A stretch of 64,000 bases of DNA from Bifidobacterium oedipodis (GCF_012932425.1 NZ_JAAIII010000003.1:1-64000); one strand, 5' to 3'. Positions 50,959 through 61,219 are shown, counted from the stretch's first letter. A program made the numbers and translations. Notes: generated from the sequence alone by a model not told the origin.

Positions 50959-51354
50959 TTAAGATTCCATTTGCGCCAACTTGGCTTTGAGCACGGCAAC
51001 CTGATGCTCCAGCATTTCAATGCGCAACGCCTGTTTGGCGATAAGCTGCCCTTTCGGATCGAAGTCGCCGATAAACATCACATCTGCATCGGTATCATCG
51101 CCCAGATCCTCGGCGGGGTCAACGCTCTGCTTCCACCGGGCAAGGGCACGTTCGATGCGCTTATGCCCCACAATCTCCGGATCGAGTCCGGCGTCGCGGA
51201 AGATTCTGGTCGGACTATCACCCGCCAAATATCTGGCCGTCGCACGGCGACGAAATGCCTCGTCATACGTAATGCGTGTTTCGCTCACGTTCCTGACTGC
51301 CGGCAGCGTGCGCAAATAACGCACCTGATCCGGGCTAAACGCTTGTCTGCTCAT
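50959..51354 (-). CDS. Small HTH protein, transposase-OrfA-like
   Basis: 131 residues. The N-terminal HTH region (YDEAFRRRATARYLAGDSPTRIFRDAGLDPEIVGHKRIERALARWKQ) resembles the HTH of IS3-type OrfA proteins. A second half with a coiled coil (IAKQALRIEMLEHQVAVLKAKLAQ) follows. There is no OrfB, and its ATG overlaps the sortase stop by 4 bp (ATGA), with AGGAAGG upstream. It is thus the last gene of the pilus operon. It could regulate the operon or be a domesticated transposase part; the role is unknown. Confidence 0.8.
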   Translation of the reverse strand: MSRQAFSPDQVRYLRTLPAVRNVSETRITYDEAFRRRATARYLAGDSPTRIFRDAGLDPEIVGHKRIERALARWKQSVDPAEDLGDDTDADVMFIGDFDPKGQLIAKQALRIEMLEHQVAVLKAKLAQMES

Positions 51355-52295
51355 GACCTTCCTCGCCTTCCTTTCGACTCTTTCATACGAATGTGATGCC
51401 CACGTTCTGCACGTCGACGCAAATGCCATACCGTTACTGTGCAAACAGCGATAACCCCCAATACGGCACAACCAACTGTTATTGCCACAACTGTTTGCTG
51501 CGGCTTATCATAGTCCGTTTCGTCCGGAGTGGTCGGATTGGCAATCCTGTGACCGCGCACAAGCAAACGATGCGAATTGATGCCATAGGGTGTGCACGTA
51601 ATCAATGTGGCCAGGTCTTCGCCCGGCTCAATGTTGAGGTTGGTGAAATCGTTGGGCAATACCACGTTGATTTCGTCCACTTGGTACGTCATCGTCGTAT
51701 CAAGCACGTGAAACGCGAACGTATCCCCCGGCTCCAGCTCGTCCAATCCGGTCAGCAGGCGCGCGGATGGCAAGCCAGTATGCCCCGAGACCACTGCGTG
51801 CGATCCCTCGCCGCCCACGGGCAGGCTGCTGCCGAGCAGATGGCCGACCGCGATCTGCAGAACACCATCGTCGGTGCCATGGTAGATCGGCAGGCGGGTT
51901 TCGAGTTTGGGGATGGTGACGTAGCCCATGATTCCGGTGCCGGTGATATCCAGCGTATCTTCATAGGCTTGTTTCGTCTCGTCGCTTGGGTGCATGGCAT
52001 CCATCCAACGACCTGACTGATTCGCCTGCGCCGAAGCCAGCAGCTGAGCGTTATACTCCTCGGCTTTGGCGAGAATGCTCTCGCGTTCCGCTTTGCCCAT
52101 ATCATCCGTTGTTTCGATGTATGTGGCGACCGCACGCGACTGATGCATCCGGTTCCACGTATCCGCCACCGTCGGATACGCGACCAATCCCACTCCCACC
52201 AACAGCAGGAGCACAAAAAACACAACCATGCACCGCAGCCCGATATCAACGGGCTTGCGGTGCTTGGCCATACCGCCGTTTGCGTTATTCGGCAT
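51351..52295 (-). CDS. Class C sortase (pilus polymerase)
   Basis: 314 residues. It has an N-terminal membrane segment (about 20-40) and a second one near the C-terminus (QTVVAITVGCAVLGVIAVCTV), both typical of pilus sortases. Catalytic residues are His in VVSGHTGLP (H172), Cys in TLITCTPYG (C234) and Arg in NSHRLLVRG (R243). It links pilin subunits through the LPxTG threonine and a pilin lysine. The gene follows the minor pilin by 34 bp and overlaps the HTH gene by 4 bp. The ribosome site is weak, so the start may be at a later ATG. Confidence 0.95.
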   Translation of the reverse strand: MPNNANGGMAKHRKPVDIGLRCMVVFFVLLLLVGVGLVAYPTVADTWNRMHQSRAVATYIETTDDMGKAERESILAKAEEYNAQLLASAQANQSGRWMDAMHPSDETKQAYEDTLDITGTGIMGYVTIPKLETRLPIYHGTDDGVLQIAVGHLLGSSLPVGGEGSHAVVSGHTGLPSARLLTGLDELEPGDTFAFHVLDTTMTYQVDEINVVLPNDFTNLNIEPGEDLATLITCTPYGINSHRLLVRGHRIANPTTPDETDYDKPQQTVVAITVGCAVLGVIAVCTVTVWHLRRRAERGHHIRMKESKGRRGRS

Positions 52296-52329
52296 ACTGT
52301 TTATCGCTTGTTATCGCCGCAGGGGCCGA

Positions 52330-53352
52330 TCAGTGACGTTCGCGGCGCAGGTGACGGATTGCCAGAGCTGCGAATAGCAGTACCAGCATCACGCCGGCCA
52401 CACCGGTTATAGTGGCACCGGTTTTGGAGATGTCATCGGGCGGCGTGCGGTCATCCGGCGGATTTGTGGGAGGATCCTTGCGATCGGGCGGAATCGTGGG
52501 CGGCGTATAGGTGTTGGTGATGGTGTACACGTTGCCTTCACGATCCACGCTCACGGTGTATCCGTCCGGCACCGACTTCTCGACCACGCTCCACTCATGG
52601 TCAGGATCAAGCCCCGTCCAGATATGCGTCCAATTATTGGATTCGTCGAGCACGACCTCGTCGTACACTTTTCCGTCCCTGAGCAGTTGGACGACAACCT
52701 GACTAGGGCGTTTGTGCTCCGAGTCGTTGCTGTCTTCCCAGACCTTGACGACCTTGATCTCAATATCCTTTTCAGGAGGGGTAGGCGGCGTGGTCTCACA
52801 CTCGGTCTTCGGCTCAACCGTCACATTGATGCCCTCGACCGTATTAGCCTTGTCCGTGCTCGTCGGCAAAGACACCAGTAACGCACCCGCATCGCACGAC
52901 AGTTCGCTGTTTTTGTACGAGCCGTACACCAGCAGATACAGGCCATCCGGCAGGTTCGAGAACTTGTACTCGCCATCCGCAGCGGTTTCACCCGACGCCA
53001 GCGGTTTGATGCCGTCGAGCTGCGCGTACGAGGCAAGCGTATTCGCCAAATCACGCAGCTCATTCTGACTCATGGTGGTCAGGTCGGGCCAAGCAACGTC
53101 ATATTTCTTGAACGCCTCGGTCGGCTCGGCCTGCCAATCCTTGGACCATGTGGCGACCCGGTACAGGTCGACCTTCACACCGGGCACGGGATCACCGTCA
53201 TGCTTATATTCGAACGTGATCGACCCCGAACCGGTCACGGTCTGTTCATCGGCATGGGCGACATTGCCCAAACCCGCTATACACAATAGGGAGGCGAGCA
53301 ACGCAGCCAGACACGCCAGCCACCCCCGCAGTCTCCTGGAACCAGCAGCCAT
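52330..53352 (-). CDS. Pilin-like surface protein with non-canonical sorting signal
   Basis: 340 residues. The signal peptide (MAAGSRRLRGWLACLAALLASLLCIAGLGNVAHA) is clear. Then comes a SpaA/Cna-B-type prealbumin-like region with VPGVKVDLYRVATW, FSNLPDGLYLLVY and a second repeat (WEDSNDSEHKRPSQVVVQLLRDGKVYDEVVLDESNNW). A Pro-rich stalk (IPPDRKDPPTNPPDD) precedes the C-terminus, which reads DISKTGATITGV, a TM and RRERH. The sorting motif ISKTG differs from LPxTG. It is the third pilus gene, probably a minor or anchor pilin. ATG 53352 follows GGAGAGGG. Confidence 0.88.
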   Translation of the reverse strand: MAAGSRRLRGWLACLAALLASLLCIAGLGNVAHADEQTVTGSGSITFEYKHDGDPVPGVKVDLYRVATWSKDWQAEPTEAFKKYDVAWPDLTTMSQNELRDLANTLASYAQLDGIKPLASGETAADGEYKFSNLPDGLYLLVYGSYKNSELSCDAGALLVSLPTSTDKANTVEGINVTVEPKTECETTPPTPPEKDIEIKVVKVWEDSNDSEHKRPSQVVVQLLRDGKVYDEVVLDESNNWTHIWTGLDPDHEWSVVEKSVPDGYTVSVDREGNVYTITNTYTPPTIPPDRKDPPTNPPDDRTPPDDISKTGATITGVAGVMLVLLFAALAIRHLRRERH

Positions 53353-53521
53353 CGAAACCCTCTCCCTCAACAATATGAAAAACCTGGAATGTACCCTCCT
53401 CCCATGCCGAACCATCATCGTCCGGCACGGGAAGAGAGCGAACGCCCCGTCATAACCCCGACGGGACCAGGGGTTCAATTATTGCGATATATACCGGTGA
53501 ACCGTGTTGGTTCAGTTTGGC

Positions 53522-55117
53522 TCAGCGACGGCTCTGACGCTTACGCAACGTCACAGCCAAGCCAAGACCCGCAAACACAACCACAGCCGCACCGACCACA
53601 TACAGGATCGTCGTACCCATACCACCGGTCTCCGGCAGTTCGGAACCCGATGTATTCTCCACCTCTACGGTGTTATTGGTCACAGCAGTCACCGAACCGT
53701 CGACATGCACTGCGCCATTGTGAGCAGTACCTTTAATCTCGACCGTAATCGGGGAGGTAAGCTTGTTATATCCTTGAAGAGGTTCTGTCTCCCACAGGTA
53801 GTACGTACCGGAGTCCAAGCCAAACAGTTTGAACTTGCCATTAGAGTCGGTGACAAACTCAATCATGCCTGATTCATCAGCCTTGGCCACGCGGTAGCTC
53901 TTAATACTCGTACCAGTCTTCTCCACGAACTCAATAGGAGAATTGCTCTCTAAGTCGGTGGTGAGCTTGAATTTGACTCCTGCAAGCGGGGTCTTATCAC
54001 CGTCTTCAAGCGTGTACTTGAACACATCGAAATCCCACACATAGGTCGTAGTCGTAGACTCCGGCGTATGGCTGGTGTAATCCTTCTTACCGTAGTCAAG
54101 GTATGTCTTGTTCGGATTACCATCTCCACGAATCACGGCATCCTCATTGACCGTGGCAGTATACGACACCACGAGCTGGTCACCGGCCTTGAGCTCCTTG
54201 AGCACAGCCTCCGAGAACGTCACCGTGAACGTATCCTTTTCTTCGGTAGTTGTGCCATTCGGAGCATAACTCTGGGCGTTTTCACCGGTGAGTACCTGAT
54301 AATCAGTGTCCTTAGTCAGCTCAGTTGTCGTATCTCCGCTAATCTTCTCAATCTTGGTCACCGTTCCGAAAGTCAAACCATCGCTGAGCTTATCGTGCAG
54401 CACGTAGTTAGTTGCACCCGCCTGCGCAGTGATTGTCGTCCGGAAGTTCACCGTATCGCCAATCTTTGCGTCGTTTTCGCTATCCCAAATGTTGCCCTCT
54501 TGAACCTTCTTGAGGACCTCCGGAACCTTGTTCTTGTCCTTGATCGTCACGGTCTCAGCCGCAGTATCAAGCATCACCAGAGAACCCGTCGTAGACGTCA
54601 CCAAGTAATATCCCAAATCAAGACCCGAAATCGTCACCGATGTATCAGTCGCACCAGCCGTTGCAGACTGATCAGGTGTGATCTGTGAATCAGCATGTTC
54701 CGTGTTGTACTGATCCATATATGTGATGGCGGCATCAGCAAAGTTCTTCGCCGCAGCATCGCCCGTGAACGATTCCTTGGGCGTAACCACACGTGGGTTA
54801 CCTTTGACCGATACCTCCACGTACGAAGTACCCGCCCCATTGCCAGTCACAAAACCAAACCACGGGCTGTCTTCAGCAATCGTATACGCGACCTTTTTAT
54901 CATCACCATTCCCGGTGTACGAAGCTACGCCGAAAATCCGGTACGCATCATACTTCTGACCTGAATTCGCCGGATTGACTACAATCGAACCAGTACCGGT
55001 CTTTTCAGCAATCCCAGCAGGTTCATCCGCGTAAGCAGATGCGGTAATCACACCACCAGTTAGCAGCATCGCGATGGCGGCGAGTATGCCGACCAGTGTT
55101 TTCCATATTCTTCTCAT
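53522..55117 (-). CDS. Major pilin subunit, FimA-like
   Basis: 531 residues. The signal peptide ends near ASAYADEP (about 30). The N-terminal domain with VVNPANSGQKYDAYRIFG holds a pilin-motif-like lysine. A fimbrial isopeptide-forming domain and Cna-B domains follow, with an E-box (YYLWETEPLQGYNKL, Glu near 445). The sorting signal is LPETG, then GMGTTILYVVGAAVVVFAGLG and RKRQSRR. It is the main shaft protein that the sortase polymerises. ATG follows GAAAGGAACC. A hairpin (55186-55225) lies between it and the tip gene. Confidence 0.93.
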   Translation of the reverse strand: MRRIWKTLVGILAAIAMLLTGGVITASAYADEPAGIAEKTGTGSIVVNPANSGQKYDAYRIFGVASYTGNGDDKKVAYTIAEDSPWFGFVTGNGAGTSYVEVSVKGNPRVVTPKESFTGDAAAKNFADAAITYMDQYNTEHADSQITPDQSATAGATDTSVTISGLDLGYYLVTSTTGSLVMLDTAAETVTIKDKNKVPEVLKKVQEGNIWDSENDAKIGDTVNFRTTITAQAGATNYVLHDKLSDGLTFGTVTKIEKISGDTTTELTKDTDYQVLTGENAQSYAPNGTTTEEKDTFTVTFSEAVLKELKAGDQLVVSYTATVNEDAVIRGDGNPNKTYLDYGKKDYTSHTPESTTTTYVWDFDVFKYTLEDGDKTPLAGVKFKLTTDLESNSPIEFVEKTGTSIKSYRVAKADESGMIEFVTDSNGKFKLFGLDSGTYYLWETEPLQGYNKLTSPITVEIKGTAHNGAVHVDGSVTAVTNNTVEVENTSGSELPETGGMGTTILYVVGAAVVVFAGLGLAVTLRKRQSRR

Positions 55118-55185
55118 AATCGGTTCCTTTCAAACCGGCTCACACCCATTGTGAGTACGAGCAAAATCTTGTATTTGTTCCGGCA

Positions 55186-55225
55186 TCCATGGCATTCCCG
55201 GTCTGTTGGACGGCAATGCCATGGA
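55186..55225 (-). other. Hairpin between tip adhesin and major pilin genes
   Basis: TCCATGGCATT and AATGCCATGGA are perfect 11-bp arms in the 121-bp gap. No T-run follows. It may lower read-through or stabilise the downstream mRNA, helping the shaft protein exceed the tip protein. Confidence 0.5.
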
Positions 55226-55238
55226 CATCAGGTCGTTG

Positions 55239-58200
55239 TTAGTGTCGCCTTGCACGGCGGCTTCGCCGCCAAGTCGAGGCCACACCCATGCTCGCCACCG
55301 CAAGCACCGTAATTCCCGCCAACACGATCATCTGAGACCCCAGCCCGCCAGTGGACGGCAAAAGCGGATATCCAAATGAGTTCGTGAACTTGGCGACAGG
55401 CGTTACACGACTGTTTGTGGTAGAGGTAGCCCCCCACGTTGATTTGGACTCTTCAGATTCAGGCCCCTGACCAGCATCGTTCGTATTACGGGTTAGCGTC
55501 GCTACAGCCTTTAATGCATTGTTGCTAGGCTGAGTCTCTCGACTCACCGTCACCGACAATGTGTACTTCGCTTGCGAATACGTCATGCCTTTAATCGCAT
55601 CATCGGGCTTAATCTCACTTATCTCATAAGTGAAAACGAACGGTATGCGATAAGACCCACTAGGATTATGTGGAGGATCAGACGGCCAACCGATATCATT
55701 AAACAAACGTGCCGTATACGTGATTACACCGAATGAAACATCCGTATTGGGTTGGCTAACTGTCACAGTGCAGCTGCGCTTTTGACCCGCGTCCGCTTCC
55801 GAATCGCAGCTCACGCCCTCACCGGAAGGCAATGGGGTCACAACACTGCCTTTACTCACCCCCTGGTAGACCATTTCCGTTTCTTTGCTCGTCGTTAATT
55901 TGAACATGAACGTACCGTTTTCCGGCCAATCTCCACCTTCAACAGTCTTCATTACCGAAAGAGGAACTTTCACGTTCTGAGCATTCGGCTTGTTCTTCAT
56001 CAACACAGTGGTGGTGCCAGAGAACAGATTGTTCAATGAAGTGCCCTCAACAATCTCCTGTTTGTTCTCAGACGATATCCCATCGCCGTAGTTCTGCATG
56101 ATGGACAGGTTCGACCATCCTGATGTCGTCAGCAGCGTGACACCGGTGAAGCTAGTATCCGTCGCAGAATCATCAGAGGGACCATACTGCAGCAAAGCAT
56201 TCTTGGCATACGACAATTTCATAGACTGTTCTGGATTCGCGTTAGTCCAAGTCCATGTGCCGTTATCCGACAAAGTTCCAGTCTGCAGCGTGGCGGTGAT
56301 GTCGCTCAACGTCCGGTCAAGCTGGTCTTGCGACGCGAATTCATGCATGGTTCGCACTAAAGACCCCACGCCACGACGGACATGCACATTATCGTCCTTG
56401 TCCGTGGTTGCATCGCCAGCGTCGGCATACACGCCAGTATCGTCGACAATCACTTTCACAGGTGTGTTTACTTTGTCATATCCATAAGGCGCGCTGGTCT
56501 CAACAAGATAATAAGTGCCTTTTTCTAATACTGATGCATCTTTACCAGATGGGAACATTGCACCGCTATGCATCAGAAGCGTTCCGGCGGAGTCTCCCAG
56601 TTCCGTTCCTGTTATCAGGTCAGGCACGGTGGTCACTTGATCGTAATAGTTCTTTGTACCCGTACTGGAATCTTTTCTGGGGTTCGGAACCGTCACCGTG
56701 CCATTATCGTTGAATGTCACCTGATCGCTGGTATACAACGTAAACGTAGCGGTGAATCGCTGGTCTGTATCAGTAAGAGGTTTCCAATTCTCGTCCGTCT
56801 TCTGTACGAAAAGACGGTTTTTGATATTCGGAACCTTCAGGTTCAGCGAGAATAGTCGCATCCACCTATCGTTATCCTTATCACCCTCCATGAACAGACG
56901 ATATGTATTATCTTTAGAAGCACCCGCTAGGGTTTTCGATTCAGTGAAATAGTAGGCGACGGTGTACTTGGTCTCGGATACATTGCCATTCGTTCCTGCA
57001 AGCAAGTTGTAATACTTGCTGATATCACCAGGAAGTTCCGGAATACTAGCCTGGTACCCGCCGGATTGGCCCACATGGAACGTATACGCAGTCCCTTCCT
57101 TCTTCGCGGCTTCGACCACGTCCGTGATACCGCCTGTGGGGCTGATTGGTGTGGGAGAATATCCATCAAGAGAATTGCCGGACAGCACTTGCCAGTTCTC
57201 GGATTTCTCCAATCCACTCGCCCCTTGGCCGGTATATTTCAGAATCACTGCGAACAGTAGGCCATTGTCAACAACATGCTCAGGAATCTGATCGCCATAT
57301 TCCGTAGTGCTGCCGGATTCACTCAGTTTGTATATTTCATGTGGTGCCGTCACTAACACGCCTGCATTCGCATAGGCACCCGTAGTCCAGATATTATTCC
57401 CCGTTTCCGAGGTGACATAGCCACCGAATTCTCCACTGTCCGATGATGCTGGATGATAGTCCAGCCGTATATCGCCGACCGAACGATAACCTTCAGGAGC
57501 ACTCTTTTCCCTTAGCACATACTTCGTATACTGCTTCGGGTTATCCCTATATATGTCATCGAACGAAAGTGGCAGATCGCTATCATTCTTATCCATCAAC
57601 AACAGTTCACCGTTGTTGTCGGTCGTTCCCGTAGCAACCAGTTCTTCATTTTCCTCGACATCGACGCCATACAAATCAAACGTCACGCTAGGAATGGTAT
57701 TGCCTGACTGATCAACCTTGGTGACCAAGCTCTGGGGTATAGTCACCAAGTTGAACTTCAACGCCATATTGGAATCCTGATGACCACGTTCCAAGTAGAA
57801 GAACTTCAGCGTGTGGTATGTGTCATCTTTGAATACATACTGTCCAGGCTTCGTCTCAGTCCAATCCTCAGCTTTAAAGGACTTTGCATCTATGAAGGCT
57901 TGCGCCAACGTGGTGGTTCTTGTTCGTGTGATTGTCTCGCCAGCAGTCTCACCCTTTTCCGTTTTAGGATCACCGTTTTTATCCAACGCATCACCATATG
58001 TGACCGTACCGGTTGAGAAATCAATGTTGACGCTCACGGGATCATGGATGCCGCCCAAATCAGCCACCAGCACGCCATCAATGTAAATCCACACATCATC
58101 GTCGCCGGAGAATTGGTAGGACATAGGCTTGTCATTTACCATGCCTCCGTTCTGTTGAACGAATCGAGTGGACATGGTTAGACCGAAATGGTGGTTCCAT

Positions 58201-59537
58201 TTATCGTTATCCGACGCATTGTTCACATATACGATTTCGCCTTTATCATCCTTGACTACGTTGCCATTGGCATCGAGTTTAGGCTCTTTGGCAGGTTTGC
58301 TTTCGATGTCATTGCCATCACTCGTCAAGTTAAATACCTGACTGGCAGTATTGAAGGGGAAAAACTGGGTGCCCAAGCCTGCGGTGCTGTTTCCACTGTA
58401 AATAGCACCCCTGGTATACAGGTCAAACTTGTTTTTTGTTTTGTTATACGACGCGAAGTTCTTCCTACTGTCGTAATAATAGTATCCATCCTTATCAACC
58501 TGCAGCAGATTGCCGACACCGCTGTACGACTGTTTGCCGTCAGAGTACTCCGTCGGATCAAACAAATAGGACAACGACTCATTCGTCGTATCCGTCTCTC
58601 CTGAAATCCGCTGGTCTTCACTTGCCTTGCGGAACATCACATAATCATCATTCGGATCTTCAGTACCAGCGTTTTTATTGTTACTATCGCCAGACAAAGT
58701 CGGATAGCCGCCTTCCAGCTTGTCCTTCACTATGCCTGTTCGCGGACCACCCTTCTCATATTTCCAGCTATCTACATCCTGTCCTGAAACGCCTTTGTAG
58801 TAGTTGTTCTTCGCGTCATCCGCATCTGAAAGGTTCCTCTGACTGCTCCTCGTCCAAAAATTAGCGTAACCGCGATCCTGCACACTACATGTCTTGCTGC
58901 TGCCATTTTGACAAGCATTGTAATAATTTTCTGGATTGGCGTTCTTTAAGAATTTCAGTGCATGATCCTTATTGATGTAGGCATCGTATTTGTTGCCTTT
59001 CGAAGTCTGATCCGATTCCGTCCAGTAATCGAACAGATTAATCGACGTACCAGCAGGAGACACCGTGTCATTGACAAGGAACTTATCAAAATCGCTATCT
59101 TGCAGCTGAGTGTCAGCCACTGCGGATGCCTCATCCTGCTGAGTGGTGGTGTCAGCATCGGTGCTGTCAGAATCCGTGTCGTCATTGGTATTGTCTGTAT
59201 CAGACGCATTTGTTGAACCGGTGTTGCTATCGGCAGCACTATCCGACTCGCTGTCTGGCATAGTGGACTGATCCGGCTGAGTGTTCTGTTCCTGATTGTC
59301 TGCTGTGGAGTTATCGGTTGTTTCAGACTGATCGGTTACATCAGTCTCGTCAATCGCATCAGACTGGTCTGTCGAAACGCTGCCATCAACGGTCGTGCCA
59401 TCGGTATAGACCTCGGTCGTTGGATCGGTCGGTTCCATGCCGGAGGCCACGCCCGACACGGCTCCAAGGCTCAGAAGTATTCCCGCTGCCGCTAATACGG
59501 CCACTACTCTATGGCCAACGCCTTTGTTTCCTCGCAT
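55239..59537 (-). CDS. Pilus tip adhesin, fibro-slime domain protein
   Basis: 1432 residues. A signal peptide (VVAVLAAAGILLSLGAVSGVASG) is followed by about 110 residues of Asp/Ser/Thr/Gln low complexity (35-145). A fibro-slime-type domain comes next (about 440-600, HFGLTMSTRFVQQNGG, DDDVWIYIDGVLVADLGG, HTLKFFYLERG). Then there are several Cna-B-type repeats (VTFDLYGVDVEENEEL; GTYYLVETSAPYGYDKV) and the end LPSTGGLG, TM and RRSRRARRH. It sits at the pilus end and would bind mucin or matrix. It is first in the pilus operon. ATG follows GGAGGTGTTCC. A 7-C tract lies 91-97 bp upstream of the start. Confidence 0.92.
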   Translation of the reverse strand: MRGNKGVGHRVVAVLAAAGILLSLGAVSGVASGMEPTDPTTEVYTDGTTVDGSVSTDQSDAIDETDVTDQSETTDNSTADNQEQNTQPDQSTMPDSESDSAADSNTGSTNASDTDNTNDDTDSDSTDADTTTQQDEASAVADTQLQDSDFDKFLVNDTVSPAGTSINLFDYWTESDQTSKGNKYDAYINKDHALKFLKNANPENYYNACQNGSSKTCSVQDRGYANFWTRSSQRNLSDADDAKNNYYKGVSGQDVDSWKYEKGGPRTGIVKDKLEGGYPTLSGDSNNKNAGTEDPNDDYVMFRKASEDQRISGETDTTNESLSYLFDPTEYSDGKQSYSGVGNLLQVDKDGYYYYDSRKNFASYNKTKNKFDLYTRGAIYSGNSTAGLGTQFFPFNTASQVFNLTSDGNDIESKPAKEPKLDANGNVVKDDKGEIVYVNNASDNDKWNHHFGLTMSTRFVQQNGGMVNDKPMSYQFSGDDDVWIYIDGVLVADLGGIHDPVSVNIDFSTGTVTYGDALDKNGDPKTEKGETAGETITRTRTTTLAQAFIDAKSFKAEDWTETKPGQYVFKDDTYHTLKFFYLERGHQDSNMALKFNLVTIPQSLVTKVDQSGNTIPSVTFDLYGVDVEENEELVATGTTDNNGELLLMDKNDSDLPLSFDDIYRDNPKQYTKYVLREKSAPEGYRSVGDIRLDYHPASSDSGEFGGYVTSETGNNIWTTGAYANAGVLVTAPHEIYKLSESGSTTEYGDQIPEHVVDNGLLFAVILKYTGQGASGLEKSENWQVLSGNSLDGYSPTPISPTGGITDVVEAAKKEGTAYTFHVGQSGGYQASIPELPGDISKYYNLLAGTNGNVSETKYTVAYYFTESKTLAGASKDNTYRLFMEGDKDNDRWMRLFSLNLKVPNIKNRLFVQKTDENWKPLTDTDQRFTATFTLYTSDQVTFNDNGTVTVPNPRKDSSTGTKNYYDQVTTVPDLITGTELGDSAGTLLMHSGAMFPSGKDASVLEKGTYYLVETSAPYGYDKVNTPVKVIVDDTGVYADAGDATTDKDDNVHVRRGVGSLVRTMHEFASQDQLDRTLSDITATLQTGTLSDNGTWTWTNANPEQSMKLSYAKNALLQYGPSDDSATDTSFTGVTLLTTSGWSNLSIMQNYGDGISSENKQEIVEGTSLNNLFSGTTTVLMKNKPNAQNVKVPLSVMKTVEGGDWPENGTFMFKLTTSKETEMVYQGVSKGSVVTPLPSGEGVSCDSEADAGQKRSCTVTVSQPNTDVSFGVITYTARLFNDIGWPSDPPHNPSGSYRIPFVFTYEISEIKPDDAIKGMTYSQAKYTLSVTVSRETQPSNNALKAVATLTRNTNDAGQGPESEESKSTWGATSTTNSRVTPVAKFTNSFGYPLLPSTGGLGSQMIVLAGITVLAVASMGVASTWRRSRRARRH

Positions 59538-59623
59538 GGAACACCTCCATATTCCCGTTCCTCGTGGGGCCGCTTCGCCCGACGTACACCACGGGAATTC
59601 TCACTACTTTCTTGCTTAAAACA

Positions 59624-59694
59624 GATACCCCCCCTCGACGAAACGGGTTAACCCCCTTTTCAAGCGTGGTTAACCTGCTGTTAGGCACTATATG
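59624..59694 (-). promoter_or_regulatory. G-tract and TATAGT motif upstream of pilus tip gene
   Basis: On the minus strand CATATAGTG (59694-59686) holds a possible -10. GGGGGGGTATC (59634-59624) lies 52 bp further down, after GGGTTAACCC (59654-59645), a perfect palindrome. An in-frame TGA lies between the tract and the start codon, so slippage would not change the protein. The rest of the gap 59538-59943 shows only the MFS terminator. Confidence 0.5.
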
Positions 59695-59788
59695 TTCCGA
59701 TTATCGTTAACTCATCGCAAACTGGTTCTTCCCCCGAAGTGCAATGCACGAAGCACCGGGGTATCTCAGCCGCCTCCATATACGAAAA

Positions 59789-59834
59789 AGCGTCTTGTGG
59801 GCCTCCCTCTATTGGGAAAGCTCACAAGACGCTT
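59789..59834 (-). terminator. Terminator of the truncated MFS gene
   Basis: AAGCGTCTTGTG and CACAAGACGCTT form a perfect 12-bp stem with a 23-nt loop. On the minus strand the final bases are followed by TTTCGTATA. Confidence 0.8.
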
Positions 59835-59943
59835 GGAAACCGTCAGATTATTCTTCATTCCAGCCTGTTACAACCGTGGTAACTGGCGGAATTCTTTGGT
59901 TTTGACTAGTTTTACTTCGCTCTGTCAGGCAGATCCGATGGCG

Positions 59944-60990
59944 TTACTTGACACCCTTGATCATCATGATGAACACGCAGCCGAGCAGGGCGAAGAAGAT
60001 CGAGATCGGGAACGCCATCGCATAGCCGAGGGTCACCGTGATCACGGACATGAACACCGGGCCGAGCATCTGGCCGAGCGTGGTCGCCAGGTTCAACACG
60101 CCGAGGTCCTTACCGGCCTCTTCCTTGTTCGGCAGCACGTCCACGTTCAGCGCCTGGTCAACCGACGAATACACGCCGTAGCCGAGGCCTGCGATGCCGG
60201 CGTAGAGGAACATGCCCATGGTGGTCGGCATGATCCACGGCATTGCCATGCCGATGGCGAACAGCACGGATGCGGCCACAACCGGCACCTTGCGGCGGCC
60301 AATGAGATCGGAGATCGGGCCGGCGACCAGCGAGCCGCCCAGGGAGACGACCATGGTGATGACGGACATGGTGGCCATGGCGGCACCGGCCGCCACATCG
60401 TCGAGGCCGATGTACTTCTGGAAGATCAGCAGCTGGTAGACGGTGATCATCTGGTAGCTCAGCAGCATGCAGATACGGCCGGCGAACGCCTTGTAGAAGT
60501 CGTGGGCCGTGGAGAACTTCGGCGGGCGGAAGCTCATGAGCACATCCTTGACGGTGCCCTCATCCTTCGGCAGGAAGTCGGCGGACGCCTCCTTGGGCAC
60601 GATGAGGACGGCGACGAGACCGCCGAGGAACATGAGCACGCCGGCGAGGATGAATCCGGGGAAATGGTTCAGGATGAACGCGGAGCCGATGAGGGTGCCG
60701 ATCGGTGCGCCGCAGGTCTGGCCTGCGCCGAAGAATGCGGACATGGTGCCGCGCACGTTCATTGGAATGCGGTCGGAGATCATGGCGACCAGCGGGGCGA
60801 TCATGGCGTTGAGGCCGAACATGCACGCGCAGTAGACGATGGTGATCAGCACCGGGTTGGTCAGCATGCCAGTGAGGAACAACGTGACGCCGCCCAACAC
60901 AGCACCCAAGAGAATGAACGGTGTACGACGGCCAATCTTTGCGCGGCAGCGATCGGAGAAGTTGCCGAACATCAGGTTGGAGACAATTAG
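59944..60990 (-). pseudogene. MFS transporter, 5'-truncated
   Basis: The product is the C-terminal four-fifths of a 12-helix carrier paralogous to the genes at 20308 and 21639: SDRCRAKIGRRTPF matches their TM2-3 loop and ends KGVK like theirs. The reading frame LIVSNLMFGNF continues upstream to about 60990. There the similarity to the paralogs (LIANVVFG) stops and unrelated AT-rich sequence begins. About 70 N-terminal residues, including TM1 and most of TM2, are missing, and the internal ATG has no proper site. The gene was probably interrupted when phage DNA arrived. Confidence 0.85.
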
Positions 60991-61219
60991 GTATCTATAT
61001 CGAGTTTGACAAGTACTTGAACTTCTTTGTTTTCAAGTGCTCTCGCAACATGAGGCTGAATCGTACATTGCGTCAATCATTGATTTGTTCCGGTAAATGT
61101 CCGGTATCCTGCGAAGCCTGTTTCAGAGCGTTGAGAGGCCGTGCCCGCGTATCCTATGCCGTCCGTGAACCTGTACGGTTCCTGTACAAGTTCGGCCACA
61201 TGCGCGGCTGCAATGCGCC

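Noticed and set aside
59538..59634. G-tract as a translational on/off switch for the pilus tip protein
   Set aside because: An in-frame TGA separates the tract from the ATG, so slippage there cannot alter the reading frame of the protein; only transcription or mRNA effects remain.
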